From positions 124,001 through 188,000 of the forward strand of contig CAAGLL010000067.1 of NCBI GenBank assembly GCA_900770725.1: DNA of 64,000 nucleotides. The letters run 5' to 3'. A program made the translations under genes and the position numbers. The notes under the pieces were generated by a model. It made no database searches. It saw only the letters and a program-made list of their open reading frames with translations, and was not told the DNA's origin. Position 1 is the stretch's first letter, and each line of letters begins with the position of its first letter. Shown one piece after another: positions 56,725 through 64,000 of the stretch. The stretch comes from an uncultured Succinivibrio sp. (lineage in GTDB: Bacteria > Pseudomonadota > Gammaproteobacteria > Enterobacterales > Succinivibrionaceae).

Positions 56725-58292
56725 TCGCCAAGGCCGTGTTCGCGCTTGCAACCGCGCTCGACGGGGCGAGGCTACTCTCCATTTGCAACTCAGCCTGGGG
56801 CAGGCCGCTTTGCTGCCTGATCCTCGGCACTGCGGCAACCTTGGGCCTGGCGCCCTTCCGCATGTGGCCGGTGACGCTGCTCTGCCTGGGGCTTTTCATG
56901 ATGCTGCTCGTGAAGGCCCCCTCGAAGAAGTCCGCCTTCCTCGCCTCGATGTGCTGGTTTGGCGCCTACAGCGCCTCGTCGCTTTGGTGGCTCAACTTCG
57001 TGATGGAGGGCTTCGGTGAGATCCCCGCGCCCTTCTCCTGGCTCTGGGTCATCGCCTGCGGCGCCGCGCTCTCGCTGCACTACGCGCTCTTCATCACGAT
57101 CGCCTTCGCGCTGGGCCGCAAAAGCCGCGCCTCGCTGCTAATCTTCCTGATGCCTGCGGCCATCGCCGCGGCCGACGCGACCGTGGGCCTGGGGCCCCTG
57201 GGCTTCCCCTGGATGAACTTCGGCAACCTCGCGGTCACCGGCCCCTTCAAGGCCTATTTGCCGCTCGTGGGCGCCCGCGGGGCCTCGCTGCTCTTCGTGC
57301 TGGCGACGGGCTCGGCCGCGCTCGCCGCGCTGCGCCAGTACCCCTGGCTGCCGATCGCAGGCGTCATCGTCGCCTTCGGACTGGTGTCATCATCGGCCCG
57401 CTACACCGCGCCTGCAGGCGAGGTGGAGGCCGCGCTCATCCAGGGCAACGTGCCGCAGGAGGTGCGCTGGGATCCGCAGATGGCCTCGCGCTCGCTTGGC
57501 ACCTACTGGAACCTCGCGCGCCCCTATCTTAAAAAGGACGCGCTCGTGATCTGGCCTGAGGGCGCGCTGCCCTTCTACCTCTCGGACGCCCCGCAGATCC
57601 TCGAGGATCTCGACGCGGCGGCCGCGGACGCCGGCGCGACGCTGGTGCTCGGAAGCTTAAGGCGCGCTCCTGACGGCAAGCACAACTCGCTCTTCGTGCT
57701 CGGCAAGGGCGGCCGGCAGTTCTACGACAAGCGCAAGCTGGTGCCGCTTGGCGAGTTCGTGCCCTTCGAGGACGCCTTAAGGCCGCTTGGGCGCATGTTC
57801 AACATCCCGATGTCGGACTTCGTGCCGCCCAGGGACGATCCCTCGTGCATCAGCGCCAGGGGCGTCAAGTTCATCCCCGCGATCTGCTACGAGGCGATCT
57901 TCCCGGAGGCGGTGGACGGCAGCGACTCCGATGACGCCGGGGCGATCCTGATGGCGAGCAACGATGCCTGGTTCGGCACCACGAGGGGCCCGCTCGAGCA
58001 CCTGGACATCGCGAGGGTGCGCTCGATGGAGCTGCAAAAGCCGATGCTGCGCGTGACCTCAAACGGCGTCACCGCGGTCATCGGCGCCGACGGCAGCGTG
58101 AAAGCGCAGCTGCCGCGCGACACTGCGGCGGTGCTAGAGGCCAAGGCCACGGCGATGAAGGGCCGCACGCCCTACTCCCGCTACGGCAATATCCCGCTTG
58201 TGGCGCTCAGCATCATCCTCGTCCTCGCAGGGATCGCCCTCTCGCGCAGGAAGGAGAAGCGCGACGGGATCGAGGAGCTTGTAAGGCCATAG
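56721..58292 (+). CDS. lnt: Apolipoprotein N-acyltransferase
   Basis: Lnt adds the third acyl chain to the N-terminal Cys of lipoproteins in the inner membrane. The N-terminal 210 residues form six or so membrane helices. The nitrilase-like domain has the Glu in WPEGALPFYL, the Lys in YDKRKLVPLGEFVPF and the Cys in AICYEAIFPE (Cys389). The start is GTG in GTGA, overlapping ybeX. Confidence 0.95.
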   Translation: MIAKAVFALATALDGARLLSICNSAWGRPLCCLILGTAATLGLAPFRMWPVTLLCLGLFMMLLVKAPSKKSAFLASMCWFGAYSASSLWWLNFVMEGFGEIPAPFSWLWVIACGAALSLHYALFITIAFALGRKSRASLLIFLMPAAIAAADATVGLGPLGFPWMNFGNLAVTGPFKAYLPLVGARGASLLFVLATGSAALAALRQYPWLPIAGVIVAFGLVSSSARYTAPAGEVEAALIQGNVPQEVRWDPQMASRSLGTYWNLARPYLKKDALVIWPEGALPFYLSDAPQILEDLDAAAADAGATLVLGSLRRAPDGKHNSLFVLGKGGRQFYDKRKLVPLGEFVPFEDALRPLGRMFNIPMSDFVPPRDDPSCISARGVKFIPAICYEAIFPEAVDGSDSDDAGAILMASNDAWFGTTRGPLEHLDIARVRSMELQKPMLRVTSNGVTAVIGADGSVKAQLPRDTAAVLEAKATAMKGRTPYSRYGNIPLVALSIILVLAGIALSRRKEKRDGIEELVRP

Positions 58293-58305
58293 CCCCCAGA
58301 GCTTG

Positions 58306-58345
58306 CAGGAAGGGCAGGCCGCGAGCCTGCCCTTCCTGTCTCTTT
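58306..58345 (+). terminator. Terminator of the miaB-lnt operon
   Basis: A 14-bp perfect stem (58306-58319 with 58325-58338) is followed by TCTCTTT, 14 bases after the lnt stop. It could also end the small minus-strand frame at 58360. Confidence 0.85.
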
Positions 58346-58359
58346 CAAAGCTGTTTCAG

Positions 58360-58563
58360 TCAGCTCCTGTCCAAGCCGAGCTTGCTGATGGCCTCGCGCA
58401 TGAACCTGCCGACCTCCTCAAAGCCGCGCCCGATGCCGAAGCCCTCTTCTTCCTCGTCGAGCTTTTTCTTCAGCTTCCGGTCGAACTCCTCCGCGCCCCT
58501 GCAGGCACCATCAAAACCTTGCTGTGCATCAAAAAATATGTTAAAGGATTTTAAGGCTTTCAT
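58360..58563 (-). CDS. Possible small charged protein
   Basis: I do not recognise this 67-residue frame. Its last 40 residues look protein-like: a charged helix (FDRKLKKKLDEEEEGFGIGRG) then FEEVGRFMREAISKLGLDRS. It sits between the lnt terminator and an AT-rich gap. The ribosome site at the ATG is weak and an internal start is possible. Real coding status is uncertain. Confidence 0.35.
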   Translation of the reverse strand: MKALKSFNIFFDAQQGFDGACRGAEEFDRKLKKKLDEEEEGFGIGRGFEEVGRFMREAISKLGLDRS

Positions 58564-58831
58564 GGATATTGCTTCATCGATTCCATTATCTTATTGACCA
58601 ATTACACGTTTTTGCAAGGCAAAACTAGCGTGTTCCTTGGTCTTGGTATAGCCGGCGATGACGGCAAAAATTGGCTCGGATATCTCCTTTCTGCATATAT
58701 CCTGTTGCAGGATCTGGGCGTCTTATATCTTGTTTTTTAAAGATATTCAATTAAAATTGAATTAGATCGCGACATATTTCCAACCTTCGTCAATGGCGAA
58801 GGCAGGCGGCACCGAGCCTCGGAGACGAAAC
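58564..58831. other. AT-rich intergenic region before the third ATPase/nuclease gene
   Basis: No further gene is seen. The stretch is AT-rich relative to its surroundings and should contain the promoter of the gene at 58832, but I see no convincing -35/-10 pair. Confidence 0.4.
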
Positions 58832-60628
58832 ATGACACAGGTTGTTAAGCCCAAGAACGGGATGGAAGATTTTGCTGCTCTCATTGAAAGCAATGGCTTC
58901 TACGTCGACAAGACTAGATTCCTGCCGATGGTGATGACGCAGACTGATAATGACATCGTCCTTTTCACGCGCCCGCGCCGCTTCGGCAAGACCATGATCA
59001 TGACGATGTTCCAGGAGTTCCTGCAGCTTGACTACAACGATCCCGGCAACACGGAAAGGCAGCAAAGGCTCTTCAAGGGCCTCGACGTCCTGGAGGATCA
59101 CGAGTTCTGCGAAGAATACATGGGCAAATTCCCAGTGCTTGGCATCAGCCTGAAAGACGCCTGGGGGATCGACTATGCCGATGCCGTTGACTCGCTTGCG
59201 GTCACCGAAGCCAGCTTTGCCTCGGACTTCGAGTTCCTTCTTGACAGCAAGAAGCTCAACAAGATCGAAAAGCGGAACTACGAGATCCTCTGTGACCATC
59301 TGGCGCTCCTGAGGCCCAGAAACCGCGGGCTGCTCAAGGACTGCCTGACCATGCTCACAAGCATGCTGGCAAAGCATTTCGAGCGCCAAGTGGTTCTGCT
59401 CATCGACGAATACGATGTTCCACTCGCCAAGGCGCAGGAAGGCGGCTACCACGACAAAATGTCGAAGCTTTATACCCAGTTCCTGAGCATAGTAAAACCC
59501 AGAAAGGCATCAGCCCCGATCCGCAAGATCATCATGACCGGATGCCTGAAGGTGGCGAAGAACGGGATCTTCAGCGGCGCTAACAACTTCACTGCTGACA
59601 CCGTGGTTTCCATGAACTCCGACTTCGCCTCGCTCATGGGCTTCACTTCCGAGGAGGCTGAACGCTACATCAATGCGTTCGGACTCTCAAAATACATGGA
59701 TCTAGTGAAGGCGAACTATGATGGCTACCGCTTTGGCAAGGAAGAGATCTTCTGTCCCTGGGACGTCGCGCTGTTTACTAGCGATGCCCAAAAAAGCATC
59801 AAGCGCAACCTCAAGGTGGAGGCTGGAAACTACTGGGTGAATTCCGACAGCACTGGAACCAAGGCGATACAAAGCTATGTTGACTACCTGCGCGACACCG
59901 AACCCCAGAAGCTTCAGGATCTCTCCGACGGCAAGGAGATCGAGATCGCCGTCAACGACGACATGAGCTACGACTGCATCAAGGAGCACCATGCCGACGA
60001 TTTCTGGTCGCTCCTGCTGCACACCGGATACCTCACTGCGGTGGAGAAGCTCAATGACAACAATTACCGCGTCAGGATCCCCAATCTTGAAATCATGAAC
60101 TGCTTCGAGAGGAGCATTCTTGCAAGCTTCAATGCGGCAGTCGCAAGCAGCGGCACAGGCGTCAGGCTTGCCAAAGCGCTTCTGCACGGCGACACGGAAG
60201 GATCCAGGAAAATCATAGCCCAGGTGCTCAGGACCTATGTCGCGCCTGGAAGGATTGACGCCGCCCGCCGCAATGACCAGGAGGGCTTCTACAGGGGCAT
60301 GCTGGCTGGAATATTCACCGATTGCAATGCCATCTCAGGCCTTCAGACCGAGAAGGCGCTTGGCTATGGCTTTGCCGACCTGATCTTCAAAAGCCCGGAC
60401 GGGGACGTCGGCGTGGTGGCCGAGTTCAAGGTCGCGCGCGGCAGCCGCTTGAAAAAATCCGCAGCCCTGAGGGCTATCAGGCAGATCAAGGACAGGAACT
60501 ACGCCGAGGAGTTCATGGAGGACGAAACCATGAGGCGCGTCCTGGCAATTGGGATCTCCTTCTTCAAGAGGGAGTGCCATGTCGAGGCGGAGATGCTCAA
60601 GGGCGGAAAGAAGCCGAAGGCTGAATAA
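58832..60628 (+). CDS. AAA-ATPase-like / PD-(D/E)XK nuclease-fold protein (DUF1703 type), second copy
   Basis: This 598-residue protein is a distant paralogue of the one at 16363. Walker A is RPRRFGKTMIMTMFQEF and Walker B is QVVLLIDEYDVPLAKA. The C-terminal core GYGFADLIFKSPDGD...GVVAEFKV has the D and E-x-K of a PD-(D/E)XK fold. GGAGA lies 6 bases before the ATG at 58832. Base composition is lower in GC than lnt on its left. Function unknown; often found as solitary variable genes in gut bacteria. Confidence 0.85.
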   Translation: MTQVVKPKNGMEDFAALIESNGFYVDKTRFLPMVMTQTDNDIVLFTRPRRFGKTMIMTMFQEFLQLDYNDPGNTERQQRLFKGLDVLEDHEFCEEYMGKFPVLGISLKDAWGIDYADAVDSLAVTEASFASDFEFLLDSKKLNKIEKRNYEILCDHLALLRPRNRGLLKDCLTMLTSMLAKHFERQVVLLIDEYDVPLAKAQEGGYHDKMSKLYTQFLSIVKPRKASAPIRKIIMTGCLKVAKNGIFSGANNFTADTVVSMNSDFASLMGFTSEEAERYINAFGLSKYMDLVKANYDGYRFGKEEIFCPWDVALFTSDAQKSIKRNLKVEAGNYWVNSDSTGTKAIQSYVDYLRDTEPQKLQDLSDGKEIEIAVNDDMSYDCIKEHHADDFWSLLLHTGYLTAVEKLNDNNYRVRIPNLEIMNCFERSILASFNAAVASSGTGVRLAKALLHGDTEGSRKIIAQVLRTYVAPGRIDAARRNDQEGFYRGMLAGIFTDCNAISGLQTEKALGYGFADLIFKSPDGDVGVVAEFKVARGSRLKKSAALRAIRQIKDRNYAEEFMEDETMRRVLAIGISFFKRECHVEAEMLKGGKKPKAE

Positions 60629-60673
60629 GCCCTGATCTGGAGGCAGGGCGGCAGCCTTGCCTCCGCCTTCTGC

Positions 60674-63262
60674 TCACCTGCCCTGCCCTTTCTCCTGCCG
60701 CTCGCCGGCGTCCTGACCCTTCCCGCGGTTTCTTATGTAGATCGAGTACATCAGCGTGAAGAAGAGTATGAGCATCGCGCCGACGCCGCTTAACGAGTAG
60801 CGCCACAGCGGCACCTCGGCGGCGCCCTGGGCGTGGCGGCTGTTCAGGAAGCGCCCCGCCCTGCAGCCGCGGGCAGAGCAGTTGACCTCCATGCCGACGC
60901 CGCCGGTGCCGTACCAGACGCGGCGGGGGTAGCGCACCTTGAGCCCGTGCTTCCTGAAGATCTGCCGGGCGTTCTGCGAGAAGCGCTCCATGAAGAGCAT
61001 GAACTCGCGCGGCGAGGCGATGTAGGACTTGACGGCCTGGAAGGGCAGCCCGGGCTCGACGGTCAGCGTGCCCTCGAGCACCACCGACGAGTCGGGCAGG
61101 CTTATCTCATCCAGGAGCTGTCCGTCAGGCGAAGCGTCGACCCTGATGACCGCGCTGCCAGCAACGTAGCCCTTGCCGTCGACCTTCAGGACATCCTTCT
61201 CCCCGTTCACGAGATCGAGCACCGCCCCCTCCTGGAGATCGATGCTGCCCGCGTGCGACGGGCTGCCGTCGCCTGAGAGGCTCAGCACGCTGCCGCCGAC
61301 CCTGATCCCGTGCACGTCGACGCCGCCTGAGATGCTGGCGTGCCCGCCCGCGACCATGATGTCAAGCGCTTTGCCCCTGATCCCGCCTGAGACCTCGACC
61401 TGCGATCGGCGATCGCCCTGCGCGGCCAAGCCGAACTGGCCCTTCCGCGCCCCGATGGTCACCGTGGTGTGGACGGTTCGGTGCAGGAAGTCGTCGGCGC
61501 TGAACGGGAAGAGCCTGGGCTTTGAGGGCAGCTGCAGCCTCGCAGGCAGGGTCTGCCCCTCGGGATCGCCCTTGATGAAGGCCTCGCCGCGGGAGAAGTA
61601 CGGATCCCAGTCCGACTCGATGCCGCCTTGGAGCGCCGCGCCGTCGTAGAGCGCGATGTCCTTTACAAAGGAGCGCGGGCCGATCCTGATGGCCGCGCCC
61701 TTCGCCTGAATGCGCCCGGATACCGAGATGAGCCGCGCCTGCGGACCGTTCAAGTCATCAGGCAGCGGCATGGCGCTGGCCGCGCGCTCGGAGAGGCGGC
61801 CTGTGAGGTAGTCCATGGTGCGCACGCGGGCGTAGGAGCCGCGGTACTCCTGCATGTCCGAGAGCACGTTGGAGCCGAAGTCCACGAGCACGCCGGTCCC
61901 GCCCTGCCCCAGGGCGCTGATGCGCCCGGCTACTGACAGCTCGTTGCTGCGCCCGTAGGCCACTGCGATGCCCGCGGCGTCCTCGCCGTTCTCGATGATC
62001 GCCGAGCCTGCCGGCAGGATCACGCTGTTGCCGGTGCCGTCGACGCGGATCCCGATGGCCGCGGTGCCCACCGAGGCGATGGTCGGCACCTGCTCAAGCA
62101 CGTTGTAGTCGCCCATGATGTGGGCGCCCACCCCGAGCGGCACCTCGGAGGCCTTCTTGGTGTCATAGCCGGTGCGCTCGGAGTACGCGAAGAACCCTCC
62201 GGGGTTCCTGACCACGCGCGGGGAGCCTGCCGAGCCTCCGCCGAACACCGTGTACCCGAAGAACTCGCGCGGCCTGATGTCGTAGCCCAAGTCGCGCAGC
62301 GCGTTGAGCTCGGCCTCGGTGTAGAAGCCGTAGTTCACGTAGTCGTCAGAGGAGAGCAGCGTGCGCGGCAGATCGAGGCTCACGTGCCCGCCGCTTCCGA
62401 TGGCAACGCCGATCCCCTGCCCGTCCAGGCCCTGGCGGTAGAGGAAGTCGTGGACGCTCTGCCCGTCGAGCCGGAAGCCGCACGCGCCCTGGGCATCAGG
62501 CGAGCAGCCATCGCCGAGATCGCCCAGCGTGTCGCCGTAGAGCACGCGCCTGCCGGCCCCGCGCGAGTAGAGCTGGGTGTCAAAGCTTGAGAGCGGATCG
62601 TCAAAGCCCTTCCCAGAGAAACTTGAGGCAAAGCCGATGAGCCCCGGCAGCGCGCGGTAGAGCAGCGCGGAAGGGTCGGCCCTGGTGCCGTTTTGCGGCA
62701 GCTCGTGGCTGAAGGAGTGGTAGAGCCCGAAGCTCATGAGCTGCAATGAGGGCATGCGCTCCTCGATGAGCCCGTAGCGCCCGGGGCCTAGGACGCAGCG
62801 CCCGCGCAGGTCGGCCTCAAGCCTGCCTAATCCCGCGCAGGGGCCGTTGACGTAGCGGAAGTCGTAGGCGCGGTCGGACGCGCCTGCGGTGTCGTCTGGC
62901 ACCAGGGCCACGGGCACGTCGTAGGAGATCTCGCGCAGGTCGAACGAGCGCCTTAACATGAAGGTGAAGAGCGAGCCGCTGCGGCGGAAGCCCGAGCCCT
63001 GCGCCGGCGGCGCCCTGAAGATCTTTGATGGGGGCTTGAGGCCCAGCTCGAGGTAGGCCTCGTCAAGCTCCTGATCGGTGGCCAGCACCGGCCTTATCAG
63101 CTCGTCGCGCGCCAGGTAGAGGCTGTTGCCTCCGGGGCGCTGCATGAGGAGGGAGTAGAGGGGGGAGCTGTCGCCGCTGACCCCGGGATCGGGATCTGCG
63201 GCGGCTTCGTCAGCTGCGAGCAGTGCCGCGGCCAGCGCCGCGGCACCTATCAGGCGTTGCAA
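60674..63262 (-). CDS. Secreted passenger-like protein with C-terminal membrane helix
   Basis: This 862-residue protein has a Sec signal (residues 1-22). A first region (to about 340) has a Cys pair near 145-160 and ends in LNALRDLGYDIRPREFFGYTVFGGG, a pattern seen before the beta-helix in some autotransporters. Then comes a repetitive beta-rich region (about 370-760: GNSVILPAGSAIIENGEDA, SVAGRISALGQGGTGVLVDF), like a parallel beta-helix. No C-terminal barrel follows; instead there is one hydrophobic helix at about 821-843 and a short basic tail. The start is TTG at 63262 with AAGGGG upstream. It follows the L,D-transpeptidase by 21 bases and is probably coupled to it. Confidence 0.75.
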   Translation of the reverse strand: MQRLIGAAALAAALLAADEAAADPDPGVSGDSSPLYSLLMQRPGGNSLYLARDELIRPVLATDQELDEAYLELGLKPPSKIFRAPPAQGSGFRRSGSLFTFMLRRSFDLREISYDVPVALVPDDTAGASDRAYDFRYVNGPCAGLGRLEADLRGRCVLGPGRYGLIEERMPSLQLMSFGLYHSFSHELPQNGTRADPSALLYRALPGLIGFASSFSGKGFDDPLSSFDTQLYSRGAGRRVLYGDTLGDLGDGCSPDAQGACGFRLDGQSVHDFLYRQGLDGQGIGVAIGSGGHVSLDLPRTLLSSDDYVNYGFYTEAELNALRDLGYDIRPREFFGYTVFGGGSAGSPRVVRNPGGFFAYSERTGYDTKKASEVPLGVGAHIMGDYNVLEQVPTIASVGTAAIGIRVDGTGNSVILPAGSAIIENGEDAAGIAVAYGRSNELSVAGRISALGQGGTGVLVDFGSNVLSDMQEYRGSYARVRTMDYLTGRLSERAASAMPLPDDLNGPQARLISVSGRIQAKGAAIRIGPRSFVKDIALYDGAALQGGIESDWDPYFSRGEAFIKGDPEGQTLPARLQLPSKPRLFPFSADDFLHRTVHTTVTIGARKGQFGLAAQGDRRSQVEVSGGIRGKALDIMVAGGHASISGGVDVHGIRVGGSVLSLSGDGSPSHAGSIDLQEGAVLDLVNGEKDVLKVDGKGYVAGSAVIRVDASPDGQLLDEISLPDSSVVLEGTLTVEPGLPFQAVKSYIASPREFMLFMERFSQNARQIFRKHGLKVRYPRRVWYGTGGVGMEVNCSARGCRAGRFLNSRHAQGAAEVPLWRYSLSGVGAMLILFFTLMYSIYIRNRGKGQDAGERQEKGQGR

Positions 63263-63283
63263 CGTCGCAGCCCCCTTGCAAGG

Positions 63284-64000
63284 CTAGAACGCGGCAGGGT
63301 TGAGCAGGACCGGGCGCCCGGAACGCTCGCGCAGCGCGCGCTCGAGGATGTCGTGGTCGATGCCCGGGGTCTTGAAGAAGGCCAGATCCGAGTCGGTGAA
63401 CGAGAACGGGGCGTTCTCGTCGACGTTGTCGAACTCGGCCGAGGTGCGCGACAGCGGCTGGTGCACCTCGATGTAGATGCTCCCGTCGGGATCGACGTAG
63501 TGCTTGATGGGCTGGTTGGTGAACTGCACCCTGGTCCCGACCGGCACCTCGTGCCAGATCACCTCGTTGTCCTCGTTGCGAAGCCTCACGCAGCCGTGGC
63601 TGACGCGAAGCCCGATGCCGAAGTCGGCGTTGGTGCCGTGGATTGCAAAGAGCTTGCCCACGTACATGGCGTAGAGGCCCATCGGGTTGTCCGGGCCTGC
63701 CGGAACCACGGCGGGCAGCGGATCGCCTGCCGCGGCGTACTCGGCGCGCATCGCGGCCGTCGGGGTCCAGGTCGGGCCGGCCTTCTTGCGCTCGACCTTG
63801 GTCACCCAGCTTATCGGGGTGCCCTTGCCCAGCTGGCCGATGCCGATGGGGAAGATCTCCACGTCGTTGCCGCGGTAGTAGAAGAGGCGCATCTCGGCCG
63901 AGTTGACCACGATGCCCTCGTGCGGGGTGTCAGGCAGGATCACCCTCTGTGGGATCACGAGCTGGGTGCCCTTGCGCGGGACGATCGGATCGACCTTGGG
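63284..64000 (-). CDS. L,D-transpeptidase (ErfK/YbiS type), 5' end cut by the window edge
   Basis: The frame is open to base 64000, so the signal peptide and probably a LysM region are missing. The visible start PKVDPIVPRKGTQLVIPQRV matches the segment after LysM in ErfK/YbiS proteins. The YkuD domain has IAIHGTN-like FAIHGTNADFG and the catalytic SHGCVRLRNED. Such enzymes form 3-3 peptidoglycan cross-links or attach outer-membrane lipoprotein to the wall in the periplasm. It is followed by the passenger-like gene. Confidence 0.93.
   Translation of the reverse strand, partial: PKVDPIVPRKGTQLVIPQRVILPDTPHEGIVVNSAEMRLFYYRGNDVEIFPIGIGQLGKGTPISWVTKVERKKAGPTWTPTAAMRAEYAAAGDPLPAVVPAGPDNPMGLYAMYVGKLFAIHGTNADFGIGLRVSHGCVRLRNEDNEVIWHEVPVGTRVQFTNQPIKHYVDPDGSIYIEVHQPLSRTSAEFDNVDENAPFSFTDSDLAFFKTPGIDHDILERALRERSGRPVLLNPAAF

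Overview
This window is GC-rich chromosome of a Gram-negative bacterium. It carries an outer-membrane porin, the BamE and Lnt envelope genes, and gammaproteobacterial gene orders: yhbY // rlmE-ftsH-folP-glmM-secG, zapA-fthC, and a Met/Gln tRNA operon close to miaB-ybeZ-ybeY-ybeX-lnt. TRAP transport, uronate catabolism and several AAA-ATPase/PD-(D/E)XK genes suggest a gut-associated gammaproteobacterium. Succinivibrionaceae is my best guess, but it is not proven from sequence.

Layout. 1-7.1 kb: a TerC/CBS/CorC membrane protein cut by the left edge, rluB, divergent zapA-fthC, and a large periplasmic-sensor EAL protein. 7.2-13.2 kb: secG-glmM-folP-ftsH-rlmE on the minus strand, with yhbY divergent; the FolP here has lost its catalytic motifs. 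13.4-16.3 kb: uxuA-uxuB behind a palindromic operator. 16.3-19.7 kb: two ATPase/nuclease-fold genes of lower GC. 19.7-25.7 kb: greA, dnaJ, dnaK, grpE with heat-shock promoters, then bamE and a lipoprotein gene. 25.8-27.9 kb: ppk. 28.3-35.5 kb: a sugar-acid cluster (2-hydroxyacid dehydrogenase, GntR/FCD regulator, TRAP transporter DctPQM, IlvD/Edd dehydratase). 36.2-39.2 kb: porin and rmuC. 39.2-48.5 kb, minus strand: two acetolactate synthase pairs flanking a SUFU-domain gene, then an isoprenylcysteine-methyltransferase-like protein and a YdiJ-type D-2-hydroxyglutarate dehydrogenase. 48.7-50.7 kb: a HigA-like regulator and three tRNAs. 50.9-58.3 kb: a HAD phosphatase, a VbhA/Fic toxin-antitoxin pair fused by overlap to miaB-ybeZ-ybeY-ybeX-lnt. 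58.3-64 kb: a third ATPase/nuclease gene, a passenger-like surface protein with a C-terminal membrane helix in place of a beta-barrel, and an L,D-transpeptidase cut by the right edge.

How it fits together. The uronate genes feed mannonate to 2-keto-3-deoxygluconate, and the TRAP cluster probably imports a related sugar acid and dehydrates it. The two acetolactate synthases differ at the residue that controls 2-ketobutyrate preference, so they probably divide isoleucine and valine/leucine duties. The most unusual items are the degenerate FolP in its normal locus, the Phe-for-Trp acetolactate synthase, the class I Fic module overlapping miaB, the barrel-less passenger protein, and the ATPase/nuclease genes with paired T-tract palindromes. 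I saw no CRISPR array, insertion sequence, prophage or rRNA.
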